DNA of 64,000 nt from Camarhynchus parvulus (lineage: Eukaryota > Chordata > Aves > Passeriformes > Thraupidae): positions 14,036,501 through 14,100,500 of the forward strand of contig NC_044578.1 of assembly GCF_901933205.1 (NCBI RefSeq), given 5' to 3'. Of the stretch, positions 12,001 to 23,800 are shown one piece after another. The notes below the pieces were generated by a model that was not told the origin of the DNA, did no database searches, and worked only from the letters and a program-made list of their open reading frames with translations. The stretch's first letter is position 1. Every line of letters begins with the position of its first letter. Position numbers and translations under genes: made by a program.

Positions 12001-14382
12001 ATTTCCAACTGGGACTCCTGTGCTCAGCCTAGGAAGCATCCTTGAAAATGCAAATGTCCATGAAGGATTTCTGCCAGAAAAATAAGATTATGTGAGCAGA
12101 ATTTGAAAGTTCAGCAAGTCTGATGAAGCTTGTAGGCTGAGTGAAACACCAGCTACCAACAATCAGTACAGACAGGATACTCGCTCCTTTCCCACAGATG
12201 ACAAGTGAGATCTCCCTTCAGTCTGCGAGGCATCCAAGCCATTATTGCCCAAGCTGCATGCCTGAGCACACAGGGGCTGTTCTGGCTGCTGCTCCAGGTC
12301 CAGCACATCCCCGAGTACCAAAGGCATGGCACAGCTGGTGGGGGAGCAGAGCTCACACCTTTGGAAGCGGCTGACACCCCTGTGAGCTCCTCTGGCTGTA
12401 AAGCCTGTGCACAAGTCCTTGACTGCTGCCTAGTGGAAGTGTGTGCCTGCATACACAGACCCATCTAGCTCCTCACTTACATTCACACCTCCCACCCTCG
12501 TGCATTAAAGTACGTGCTCCTGCAGAGGGAAAAGGTGTGGGCTCAGTGCTCTGTTTTATTTTAGGCATTTATAATCGATGCTGTAAGGCTGGCTTGCCTC
12601 TTGTCACATTTTCTCAAATTAAATCCTACTCAAGGCTCTTGTCTCAACTCCAGTGAGGTTACACAGAGCCTGCAATTGCAGCCCTATGTAAAGTTTGACA
12701 ATAGGTATTCCTTCACACTGTTTCACTAATATATGTGCAGGATTACAGACTGAGAAAACTCCTAGGTGAGTGCTAAGGGCAGCTCTTACAGCTTTTTCTC
12801 CATGCGCTGTCTTCTCAGTCCCTAGTCTGTGGCCTTTTGTTCCATACCAGTATTTTAAGCTGTTTGGTTTAATCTTTTTGATGAGTAACAATGCTTTTAG
12901 ATCTGATATTGTGATAAACACAGGCATTACCATTAGAATTCTTCACATTTGAATTAATGCCTATGTGAAGAATATCAAAAGGGGGATAATGGAGACAGTT
13001 GGGTCTTTCTCATGTGGTGTCTGAATTCCAGTGCTGAGCTTTTTTAGGTGATGGACCAGGTTAAAAAACATGGACATTTCATTCTAGAATGCCCATGTTC
13101 ACACTCAAGCTTAGTGTTGCCTTAGTAAAATTACGTTAAGGACATTTGTTTAAAGCAGCTGCCAGCCATATTTTGTATGCAGGTGAACCCAAGGTAGCTT
13201 TAGTCAGGGGGCTCAGGCACTGATGGCAGCAGAGTGGAGCAGCTCCAGCTCCTTCCTGCAGAGGAGCAGGCTGTGAGCAAGCCTGTGGTGCTCTCTGTAG
13301 GTCCCTGGCAGTAACCAAAGCGTTCTGGATGCAGGTGCAGACCCTTCAGCAGTGCCCCCAGCTCTCCCCATCATAACCTGGTGTGCAGGGTGCAGAGCTC
13401 AGCGCCCATGTCCACACCTCTGTCCCTGCTGGGGAATCATCACTGCCTGAGGGAAACTGCTGGGGCTTGGAGGGCCATCTCAGCAGTGGGTAGGGCCCAT
13501 GGCTTTCGTGGGAGCTCTACATCTTTTTGTCATTTATTCTACTGGCCTGGAGGTATGAAGGAAGCATCTTTATCTGCATGATCTCAGTGGGTGGGAGGGC
13601 TCCTGTGGCCATGGTGATTTACCTGCAGAAGGTGCTCACTGAGGGACACACGGCTGATCTCCACCTTGCTGGCCAGCCTCAGCCCTGCCGTGGCCAGGCT
13701 CCTGTCAGGGAGCCCATGCATAATGATGCTCTCATAGCTGTACAGGTAGGTCTTGCCCATGTGAAAAACAGGCTCTGTCAGGGAAAAAATATAACAGAAA
13801 CACTTCCTTGGCTATGACTGCTTGATGTTACTTGAACCAGCCCAGCAAAGAAAGGTGAAGCTGCCACTGCCAAAAAAGCAGGTGCAAGCAGTGGGCAAGG
13901 CAAGGCTGGGAGGGAAAGCAGCAAGGGAGCTGCTCCCTGGCAGGGAAGCCACTTACCAAGGTCCTGCTTCTGGCCCTCTGTGAGGAAGGAAAGAGAAGTG
14001 TTAATGAAAAAAAAACCATTTCTGTAGATCCTTTAATGTATTATTCATTAAGTCAGCGTGCTAATGGTTGGCAAACCACCAGTAATGGGGCTCACCCCAC
14101 ACCCCCAGGACACCAAGCCCATGCCAGCCCTGCTCACTAGCTGCTGCTTGCTTGGCTTTTCTCCTGCTGCTGAGCTTAGCACAGAAATCTAACAGTTTAC
14201 AGCTGAAGCTATAAAAGGGCTTCAGCAAATGAAGTTGTAAATATCCCTGAAAAGTCCCAAGGAGATGCAGTTTGCTCAGGATCACAGTGGCTGTCACAGC
14301 TCAGCAGTGATGGTAAAGCTCCTACTTACCCACGAGGGCAAACACCAGGGCCAGGATGAGTCCCTTCATGCTAAAAGTGACT
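1..14382 (-). CDS. VTG3: Vitellogenin, VTG3 type (minor yolk precursor with short phosvitin); 3' part outside window
   Basis: Secreted yolk precursor that carries lipid and phosphate from liver to oocyte. The coding start is 14369, where a signal peptide beginning MKGLILAL is encoded. Twenty-seven exons with consensus splice sites and closing phases give about 1,363 codons, ending at 13 where the window cuts intron 27. The paralogue to the right has 35 exons, so about eight are missing here. Order: signal peptide, large lipid-binding N-terminal module (residues about 17-816), lipovitellin beta-sheet region, short phosvitin (1092-1200), start of lipovitellin-2. No stop or frameshift occurs, so it looks functional. 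The name rests on its place beside VTG2 and SSX2IP and on the reduced phosvitin; VTG1 lies elsewhere in birds. Family assignment is sure; the VTG3 label is about 0.8. Confidence 0.88.
13..1281 (-). CDS. VTG3: VTG3 exons 24-27: start of lipovitellin-2
   Basis: Exons 24-27: 1234-1281, 989-1075, 248-460, 13-155. Exon 24 (48 bases) is two codons shorter than in VTG2 and poorly conserved. Exon 25 (87 bases) keeps length but reads ISSSSSSASDEDFSG, so it extends the phosphorylatable serine theme. Exon 26 is well conserved (PEFLGDRKPPILAAVL, WKLCADASV), and exon 27 carries SLKWGKNCQDYQ. Exon 27 ends two bases into a codon, as in VTG2, at a GTGAGA donor at 12-11, so the reading continues beyond the left edge. 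Confidence 0.85.
1560..1886 (-). CDS. VTG3: VTG3 exon 23: reduced phosvitin domain
   Basis: Phosvitin is the serine-rich, heavily phosphorylated yolk segment that binds calcium and iron. This exon has 109 codons, about two fifths the size of the VTG2 exon. It opens with AANKTRR, matching IANKTRH in VTG2, and holds 29 serines in short runs of two to seven. These are split by basic and acidic patches such as HHHRKDERR and GRKRGSR. The long serine-lysine blocks and the NGSSSS glycosylation site of VTG2 are missing. Serine codons here are mostly AGC or AGT, giving CTG-rich DNA on the plus strand near 1619-1690. Confidence 0.88.
2092..4762 (-). CDS. VTG3: VTG3 exons 18-22: lipovitellin-1 beta-sheet region up to phosvitin
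   Basis: Exons 18-22: 4669-4762, 3682-3867, 3338-3476, 2352-2580, 2092-2267. Exon 19 encodes the conserved GINTQYFQSGFEYHAEF and MKFDARINMKEKNLKIETLPC stretches of the open beta-sheet that lines the lipid cavity; exon 22 encodes DADIDKIQLEVQAG and DIQAKLKKILGIEEVF just before phosvitin. Exons 20 and 21 are 139 and 229 bases against 145 and 223 in VTG2, an identical sum of 368. The donor after exon 22 is ordinary (ATG then GTAAGA), unlike the GC donor at this place in VTG2. Confidence 0.88.
5101..14369 (-). CDS. VTG3: VTG3 exons 1-17: signal peptide and N-terminal lipid-transport module
   Basis: Exons 1-17: 14330-14369, 13957-13977, 13623-13774, 11626-11877, 11329-11490, 11068-11216, 10495-10645, 10232-10389, 9986-10151, 9367-9492, 8181-8399, 7557-7774, 7343-7440, 6804-6928, 6095-6196, 5381-5500, 5101-5290. 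Together they encode the large lipid transfer protein N-terminal domain shared by vitellogenin, apolipoprotein B and MTP: a beta-barrel for receptor contact, then an alpha-helical superhelix. Recognisable stretches include KTYLYSYE in exon 3, AGIEGICQTRYVIQ in exon 5, MGNAGEPASIKRILKFLP in exon 11 and SYRYSKVIQ in exon 13. Every one of these 17 exons has exactly the length of its VTG2 counterpart. Exon 2 is only 21 bases. Confidence 0.9.
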
Positions 14383-14407
14383 GAAGTACACAGGGGAAAA
14401 TCTGTGG

Positions 14408-14415
14408 CTTTTATA
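14408..14415 (-). promoter_or_regulatory. VTG3 TATA box
   Basis: The minus strand reads TATAAAAG, 39 bases upstream of the start codon. By analogy with the 13-nt leader I know for chicken VTG2, transcription would begin near 14382, placing the box about 26-33 bases upstream. The paralogous VTG2 box sits 38 bases from its ATG. The start site is inferred. Confidence 0.7.
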
Positions 14416-14723
14416 GAAGAATTATTAACAGGCACAGTGAATTTTGTTGAATTATCAACTTCTTATCAACCACCCAACAAACCCTTTGAGGGAGAGGGGG
14501 TTGGGGTCAGGGCAATGGATATTTTTGCTGAACCAAAACCATCACAAGTTCTGTTGTTCTCACTTCACCAACTGAATGTCTTGAAAGTACCTTTAGAAAC
14601 AACTACCTAAAAATATTAAAACACAGTTAAAGCCAAAATTTATTATTACGTAAACAAAACTACTGCTTATCCTTACTCCCTGAGAGCAGCTGGTGCTATT
14701 GCAGTCTGTGCTGACTCTGTCTG

Positions 14724-14736
14724 GGTTGTGCTGACC
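14724..14736 (-). promoter_or_regulatory. Degenerate oestrogen response element of VTG3
   Basis: The plus strand reads GGTTGTGCTGACC: one perfect half-site and two mismatches in the other compared with GGTCAnnnTGACC. A second TGACC follows at 14737-14741. It lies at about -342 to -354 from the inferred start, matching the one-mismatch element of VTG2 at -347 to -359. Flanking bases are also alike (see the duplicated promoter block), so homology is likely; function is inferred. Confidence 0.55.
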
Positions 14737-17700
14737 TGACCATAAGACACACAGCTTATCTAAGTGATAGTGCCCCAGCAGGATTGTGCAAAACCCCGGG
14801 CAGCTCTCCTGTGACACTGTGCCCACCCCTGCCCTGCTGTGAGTGGGACAGGCTGTCAGCACAGAGCTGCTCTCTGGGGACAGGGACTTCACCCAGTGAC
14901 ACAAACCCCCTGTCATTGTCACAAGGGCCATGGCTAAATGCTGCTGACGTTCACGCTTCCCTGTCCTGCCTTCTCTTCCAGGGCTGATGTGCCAGCCCCT
15001 TCCACTGCTGTGTTTAGCCACAGAGGGGTGTTGTGGGGGGCTGCCTGGCAAGGGGGACAGGGTGAGGCTGACAGGTGCTACAGATCAAACCTCTTGGTTT
15101 GACAAAGGTGGACAACGTGTAGGACACCCAAACTTTTCACATCCCACAAGGGGTGACATCTTCACCCCATGGTGGAGCCCCCTTCTCTCATCAGCAGGCA
15201 TTTTCCCTGCCCCTTTGTAGCCAAACCCAGAGATCTCTCAGGCTGCTGTGGGCTCCAGGTTTGGCTTTGTTCCCAAGCCCACCAGTTCCCTCCAGTCAGG
15301 TGATGGAGTGCTCCATTAGGAATCAGCACAGGGAGGGCTAAGGCAGCCCAGGGCTGGGGGTTTCACCTTGGCCCTGTGTGGCCACTGCTTCCCCACCAAC
15401 CTTCTCCTCTCTGGGTGCGAACACAGCTGCTGCTGCCCAGCTCACTGTGGGAAGGGACTGGATTCATTTTCTCATCCACAGACCAGCGGCTCCTATCCAA
15501 GACAGCTTAGTTTTTGTAATGCTCTTTAGCTGATGGGGTTTTATAATTAGCTTTTGGGATATAATTTATAATGTCTGACAAACAGTGGACTTTCTTCCTA
15601 GATCAAAGACCGCATCTGTAGGGAAAATAAAAGAAATTTGAAGTATGACAAATCCTTTGCCGTGTTTTATTCAGGTCCTGATTTTTTTAACCCCTTCCCT
15701 TGTAAAACTGGTAGCACATGATAGAAAGTCAAGCTATTCACTAGAGAGTTTTGTCATGTCTTTGGAGATTTGGTAAATGTACTTAAGGGTTTGAGTATAC
15801 AGCTACTGGCCACTGGCACTCAAGGCTCAAAGGGCTACTATGGCATAGCTATAGCAGCTGCACAGGTTTGGGTTTTTTTAAAAAAAAGCATCCTGCAGGC
15901 AGCAAGAACTTGAGGTCAGTGGCAGTACAAGTAGAAAGCTGCTGTGATGGCAATATTAAATGCAGGAATGCTTGTATTCTCAAAATTATAACACTATATC
16001 ACTGAAACATCACAATATAACAGCGACTTCTCAAAATAAAGGTCAAACAACATTCCTCAAAATAAGGGTCCTCACAGGCTGCACCCAGCTGCAAGGGTAG
16101 GGTCTCCCCAAAACCACCAACACTGCAGACTGGGGCTGCAGAATCTTATCCCCCTCCCACCCCATCCCTCCCTTTGGGCAGCAGGTGCTGCATCCCTGGT
16201 CATCCCAGCCATGCTGCTGCCACAGGCACATCTGTTCTTCTGCTTCAAGGGTCACCTAAACCTGCTGGCAAGGGCTTTGTCTCTGGTGACTTCTCTATGA
16301 AACTGAAACCTCTCCTTGTCTAGGTCACTTCTTCAGTACCTCAAGAACAATTTCAACTCCCAGGCTTTGCCCCCATATATTCACAGCTCTTTTACACTAG
16401 GATTACTCAGCAGGATATAACCTGAAGTAAAAAGAAGAGTGGAAAAAAAGCCCCCAAACTAAGAAAACTGTGAGGGTGACAAACAGTTTTGCTGAGCCCA
16501 TTTCCCTCGAGCTGTGCTCAGCTCCCTCAAACAATGGCAGTGGGGGAGAGGAGCAGAGGCTGCCTGAGGGCTCTCACAGGCCCTCAGGAGGGGGACACCA
16601 ACACCCACCTGGCCTGCAGGCCCACAGAGGCTCTGGCTGCCCTGGCTGATGCTCACCCAGGCTCTCCTGCCAGGGCAGTACTGCTGGGGGTCAGCACACC
16701 TGGATGCTGAGGCTGCTGGAAAACAATTCCCCCAGAACTCTGCTCCAGCCTTGGCACGCTGGGAAGATGAGAGCCCCATAAAGCCCTGGATACTGCTGGA
16801 TTCAGCCTGAGGTTGCCTGAAAAGTCTGTGCTTTCCATCACTGCCCTGTGTGAGTTCCAGGCAAGCAGCAAACCACCAGCTCATGGCTTTACTGCTGCTG
16901 CCAGCTCCCCATCATTCTGCAGTGCAGGTTCCCATGGCAGCATCTAAACTGCACAGAACGGTATATTTAGACCTTTCAAACAGATTTCTTTTGGTACTAA
17001 GGACTTTACTTTTCTGAACTATAAAACTGATATCCAAACCAGAAAACTCAGGTATGTGCATCCACTGAAGGTGCAAAAGCTGCTGGGGAGAGCAAAACAA
17101 CAATTTTTACTGAATGTTATCAGGTGTTTTCAAAATCCCATTCACCCAGTGAATACTCAGCCTGCAAACACACCCTAAAGACAAGTAGAAAACACCTTCC
17201 AGGTCTGCTGGAATCCTTTGGGCTCCACTGCTCAGGGCAGATGAGCTCATCCCTGGCCATGCCCACACAGACCTGGGGCAGGAGGCAGAGCCCACCTGGG
17301 GGTGGCTGCAGCCACGACTCCTGCTGGGCACAGAGGCTAGAGCATCTCTCCCAGAGTGCAGAGGTCTGGCTCAGCTCCAGAGCCTTTGGCAGGTGCTGGG
17401 CTCGATGTGCCTGGTGAGTGCTTGATGATTCTTGTGTGCCCCACCCCATCCTGCTCAAAGACACCAATTCACCATAGCTTCTGCATGTGGTGCACCAGAA
17501 ACTTAACGTGTTCTTGGCTCCCTCTGAGCAGCCTTGCCCAGGGACACGAGATTCAGGCTTATTCCTTGAGCCTGCTGCTCCTGCACCAGCACTGGCCCAT
17601 CCCAAAGCTCTGGCCAAGCACCACAGCTGCATGGCTGCTGCAGAGGGTGCAGCATCACAGCAAGGTGATCAGTCCTGCTGCAGGTGCACAGGATCCCAGC

Positions 17701-17879
17701 ACCAGGGAAGGAAGCACTGGGGGAACAAGCAGGAGTATCACAGCAAGCCAACCCAATTCCCAGTGTGACCCTGAACAGAACCCCAGTGCACAGAACTCAA
17801 GAAGTCTATGAAAAGGGGGATAAGGAGAACCTATGCAGACCTCTTTCCACCACCAGTGAAATAAGGAAGCCTTCAGAAT

Positions 17880-20800
17880 TTTTTCCATGCGTGGATTTAT
17901 TATGAAATCTGATATTTATGGGCAATCATAAGAGTTTCTACAATAATAAAGTTTAATACTTTAAATTACTTGGGAAGATTCCACATACAAGATCCTTAAG
18001 TACTTAATTTAGTATCTATTATTCCTTAAGACAAGGTTTTTTACACTACACAATAAAAACATGAAAGTATTTATGTTTTCTCCTATGCTGCAAAGGTATA
18101 GCTTCATGTGCAGTTTTCATCCTCACAAGTACATGCTATGTGTGCATCAACAGTGTCCTTCATATCCTCTGACTTCTGGTCAAACTTCGTCTGCTTGTCT
18201 GTCAGGATGGTGGCTGAATCTGATGGGGAACAAGAAATGAAAATTAAACAGTTTACTTCACAAGTAGTTCTGCAAGCTACAGCATTTACCATGCACTAGT
18301 TATTAATTACAGCAGGCTTGGCTGTTCCTCACTGATTTACATATTCATATTTGTCTAAGTCACACAGAGATGTTCCAGGAAAGCCACTTCATTAATAAGC
18401 CAGTTCTACCTTGAAAGCTGCTACTTCCATACAGAATGTTATTAATGATACATCTAGGAAAGGGTATTACGATCTTTAAGAAAAAAAACTTGGAACACAG
18501 ACACAACTCTATGCTCTATATAATCTACATATATATTATCTAATGTTTTATAATCTACAATACATGTATAGAAAATAAATCCTCCAATATCCCTGGGCCT
18601 GTGTGCAACAATCCTGTCCACACTTGCCCTTCTAGTACCTAAATCAGCTCAGTGAAGTAGGATCACACTGAAAGGCAGTGATATATAAAAAATGCAAGGC
18701 AAGGATCCCTGTCTTGGGGCGCTGCACTTGCTGCTCTATGGCTCAGTCTGCACAGGCTGCAGTACACAGGTTTTCAGCTGAATCCCAACGCTGACTGTGC
18801 TGTTGTCCTGCCCTTCCTTTGCTAGCCCTAAGCACCATGAAGGAGAATTCAATTTAGAGTTTAAATCCCAGTACAATGAAAACCATTAAATGTACAATAG
18901 AGAACCATCTCCCACACAGAAGGAATGTTTGCCTATAACAAAACAGAGAAAGGGCTTCAGCCAATAGGGCAGTAAGCCCATGCCTATCAGTGGCTATGCT
19001 GCATTCATGTTTTTCAAGTGGAATAACTGAGTGACAATCTCTTGATGCTCCTGCTCGGCTCCTCCGCAGTGGGATTCATGCTGCCTTACCTGCAGGGACG
19101 CAGTGGAAGCCCACGGTGACCGGGGCAGTCCTGGTGGGCGAGCAGCCCTTGTTGCAGCGCAGCACGGGCTCCGTGGAGAGGCAGCGGGACTCGACCCCGG
19201 CCAGCTGCACCGCCCTCTCCAGCTTCACAAAGGCGTGCCGCAGCTTGCAGGCTGCAACGGGCAGGGGGACAGCTGGGTGACAACGCGATACAGCTCCAGA
19301 CCCCCCAAAGGACCCCTCTGCCGACACTGCCCGTCTGCAAACTCCCCTCTGTGAAAACTGTGTTTGGATCATAAATGAAGAAGTTTTACTGGCTGATAAA
19401 TCTTTCAAATCAGTTTGTTGGATATGGAGCCCTGGAAAGCGAATTTCAAATGCAACTGGTCTGCTTCTAGATCAGGATATAAAAACATAGTACTTTCTAA
19501 TAAACATTTTTCAAGGTAAACTAGCTGACTGAATAGCTGTCAAACCACATTTTAAAATGTTGAATGTCCAGCAGTGGAACTAAAGGGGAGATTTCTGACC
19601 AAATAAAATTAATCACTAAAGAATTGCATTATTACCAATGTCATTCAGACACAGAACTGATCAGAGAGAGAGCAACAGTCATTGCTGCCAACAAGTAATA
19701 TTGATCTCATTTTGGATTCCCAGGACAAACAGTTACAAGTGAGAAGTTAAACAGATCACAATTTATTCCTAGATATAAATTTTATGTCTTCAAATTTCAG
19801 CAGCTTCCACCATATGTTAAATGCAAACAGAATCTGGCCACCACCAGCCACGGGAATATTATTGTGGATGTGCATGTGGACTCCATATCCATCTAAAGCA
19901 AGTTTGTTGTCCAGAATTTGTGACAAAAACATGGAAGGGTAACAGCTAATGCTGAGCTAGACATGCACAAGCCATCTCCAGGGACTGAGGATGTCCTTCC
20001 CACAGGACAAGTCTCTACAGATGCAACGTGCCTGCTCTCCTCAAGCTCTGTGGTGTGATATTGCATCATAACCTCAGCTGAGAGCTGCACACCATAAGAT
20101 CCTAATCTACTGAAAGACTTAAAATGCAACTTTTTCATTTCAACCATGTAATTAAGTCCCTGGACTGCTCATCTACTTTGTGCATACAAAACATGAATGC
20201 TTTGTTTAACAGGTTGCACTGGTTCAAAAACCAGGTGGTCAGCCCTGGTAATAACTACTAATCCCCAGCTGATTTTTGATGGACTAATTGCTGAAAATTG
20301 ATGTCCAGAAAATGGGGTTGTGCTTAAATAAAAGCAATGTGTGTGAAGCTTATCCTCTTTCTGATCCTCATCTAAAATACTTCAAAACTGAAACAAAGAT
20401 TTTGATTCATCTTATTTTTTGAAGTTCAACTAAGTTGTATATTTTGGTTTGTTTAACTTGTCATTTCTTATTTATTTCTCAGCTTGTAAGTAATTTTAAA
20501 ACTTAATATATAACTTAATAATGAATCTTCTAATATGCTTTTTATTTCCAAAATATATATGGATTTTTAATCTGAACAGATTCCACATTTCCTGAACAAC
20601 TGCAGTAATATTATATTAAATTTATTAGAGCTTACATACCTCCTCTACAAGGCCTTTCTTCCAAAATCCAAGAATGCCCAAAGCTCACTGCATCTTTCGC
20701 TATATATCCATTGGGCATCCGATATTCCTGTTCACATTCTGCATCATATTTTCCACACAGTCCACACATTTTCCCTGCCATCCATAAAGCAACTTGGATC

Positions 20801-23800
20801 TTGGAGGAAAAAGAAGCAAGAAGTATTTCAAGTTTAAAAAAAAAGTAATACCTGTGGAGCCCATTTTTGCTATGCAGGTCCCTTCCAGTGTAAGCTAATG
20901 CACAAACATTTAAAATCTCTTTGATAAGAATTCAAAAGGGTCTGACAGTGAGATGCCAAACTCCTGTGGGGCTGCAGAATCTGTAACTGATACAGTCTTC
21001 ATAACCTACTGTGCCACTCTAGGATGTTAAGTTATTCGTGCTCTAGACTATTATTAATATGCTGAAGCTTTTTTCTGGTGGTTGTTTTGATAGTACAAGA
21101 GACAGATATGAAACAGTTTACCAATCCCTTACGTTCCAGCTTCATGTTAATGTCAGTGCAGACTTTAAACCACTCATTTATCTAACAAGAATGGCTGCAT
21201 TTTTGCTGTTTTGAAGAATTATACAGCTGTAAGAACAGTGTCAGGAGCTGAAAACTCATTTTTCTTGTAAATGCACTGCTGACTCAGCGTGCGTATGCTC
21301 ACAGACCCACTTCCCAACACACATCTGTACTGCAAGAACAGAATACTTGTGTTGATCAAGGATTCTCATTTCTCACACTCAGAAATAAAGAGCAGGACTG
21401 TGCAATCCTGTAGCATCATCTTCCCTTTGGGGTTTTTTGTGCCCTGCACACACTTGCCTTTGCCACTGTACACCCTTGCCCTCATACACACAGATTTAAG
21501 GGAATCCAATGGAAATTTCTTAACACTCGATCTTATGAAGAGAGAGAATGATACCCTGAATGTGTATCCATCAAAGTACAGTTTGTCAATGCCATAGGCT
21601 GGGGCGAGAAGTGCAAGCCCTTGATTTTCACTGTGGATCCACAGAGAAGCACCTAGAAGGAAAAAACAAAACAAAACAAAACAAAACCAGACCAAACCTA
21701 GCTTCTTTAAGAGAGAAAAAAAGCAACTGTCATGTTTCTAAAATGTTCTTTTCTTCAAAATTCCTCAATTACCCTATTCAAGAAACAAAAATACGGAAGA
21801 AAGCAATTTAGAAATGGGCATACATAAAAAATGGGTGTTTGCAAAAGGATGGAAGAGAATTTTAATGGTCACAGACTTATTAATTTTTTGGTTATTAACA
21901 TAAGCATATTTATGTCTATAAATTATTACTGAGCTGTCTATAGTATCTCTGTATTTGTGCAGATCAACAAGGCTCTGAGTGCACTGCATTGGAATATGGA
22001 AATATGAGGAACACCATGACTGCCACTGGAGCCATTTCTAGCACAATTATCACTTCCCAAGTACATAACAAACAGGACAGAGCTCAGCACTGGTACATGC
22101 TAACCCAATTTCAGCAAGATTTAGCCCAATTCCTATATTGCAGCTCTTCAGTCAGAATACCCACACTGTATACAGCCCCTGACTACACGGCACAGGATGA
22201 AACAAGGTCTTCCTGTACTTTTCACAGAAACAAACTATTCCTGTTTTGGGAGAATCAGGCAGGCTGTTTCACCAGCTCTCATACCTATCCCTAGCAGAAT
22301 GCAAGCCAAATCTATACCTACAAATCAAATCAGGAAAAACATCAATATACAAGTCATGTGTAGTGGATTTTAGAAAAGCTCTACTTTTTTAATCAAGCAA
22401 AATTTGATAGCATAGCAAAACCCCTCTGAAATTTGGAACTACAACAGGACTTGCAATGATATACAAAAAGGTGGGATCTTCATGTTAATTATATCTTGCT
22501 TATTTAGGCTACTTCAAGAGATTCACACTCTAATCAATCTTTTTAAGTGTCCCTCTGCAAGTGAGTAAAGTACATATTCTTAAATATTACCTTAAAACCA
22601 AAGAAACACGGATTGAATACAAACCAATCAAATCTCCTTCACAAATTCCTTCTCTCTGTCCTTTCTCCCAAAACACATGTGAAAATTGAGCAGCACATGC
22701 TGCATCACTCACCAGCAGATGTCAATGACACGTTTGCTGGGCTCTCAGCCCCATCCACCAGCAGCTTCACCTGTCCGTCGGCAGAGTGCATATCGACCTC
22801 ACTGCAAGGACAAGAGTGCTCACCCCCTGCCTGTGCCACCTTCACACACTCACGGTGACAGGGGCAACTTCCCGCTCACTAAATATCACTGCTCAGAGCA
22901 CAGGTTCATTTCAAATGCTTAAATTACATCAGGGGTACTCTTGTCACCTAAGATGCAGGATAAGAGCGCCAGCACCATGTTCAATATGCATGGAAAATAA
23001 ATAAGGGGAGTGCTGAGACCCCATGGGCTGCTGGCCATTGCAGGAAAGCTCAGATTGGAGCTCCTCTCATGCTAAATGTGGGCAATGAGGTCACTCATGC
23101 TCCCAGCATCTGGCAGAAGTTACTTACTGATTGCCAATCTTGATGCTGATTACTTTCACATTCCCAGCTTCTTCTGCGTTCTTCATCATCACCAGGAACT
23201 TCAGGTCAGAGCTGCAATCCTGAGCCAAGATGTGGTAGCAGTCAGCTGGCATTGTGTAGTTAAATCGGACTTCATTAAAAGTTGAGACCTTGTTGTAGGA
23301 AACTGAGCATTGAGCTAGTTAAAAAAAACAAAAACAAAAACAAAAACCAGTGAGGTTTTTTTTTTTTTTCCATGAGAGAAAGCCACTAAATTGTGTGGTT
23401 TGTTTTTAGTGCCATATTATTTTAGCTTTGTATTTGTTTCATTATGTGATATTTTCATATGGTTCACAGGGACTTTTGGCTAGTAACCACCCATAAATTC
23501 TTAAAAAGGCATATAAAATGTGTTCTTCTATCTAACAGAAAAATAATTGACAGAAATGTAAAATTTTATCAATTTGGATAATTGGTATCTTGATCCCTGA
23601 AATGCTGATGATTTCTGTTCTACGGAAAAAAATTTTCTCTTAGTTGAACCATCCTCACATTATTACAGAACATTTCCTAATTAACTGAGATAAACAATGC
23701 CAGAAAAATTTACAGGGTGCCCAAATAAATTGTGAGACTGAAGTTGTCATGCTTCTGAACCCAATTAGATCTGACCTTTCAAATTCTCGAGCACTGCAGA

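Larger units (their letters stand above)
14383..17879. other. GC-rich intergenic spacer between VTG2 and VTG3
   Basis: About 3.5 kb with no gene I can support. The right 200 bases of VTG3-proximal sequence hold its promoter. From about 14640 to 17820 the DNA is clearly richer in G and C than the introns around it, which produces long chance open frames on both strands. I saw no vitellogenin exon in it by eye, no retroposon tail and no perfect oestrogen response element. Several GGTCA half-sites lie at 15914-16693. Confidence 0.6.

Noticed and set aside
16459..16884. 141-codon minus-strand open frame in the spacer
   Set aside because: GC-rich DNA with few stops; composition is low in structure and I recognise no domain, start context or splice pattern.
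17120..17811. Overlapping frames of up to 170 codons on both strands
   Set aside because: Open on both strands at once, typical of GC-rich chance frames; it lies just past the VTG2 polyadenylation signal.
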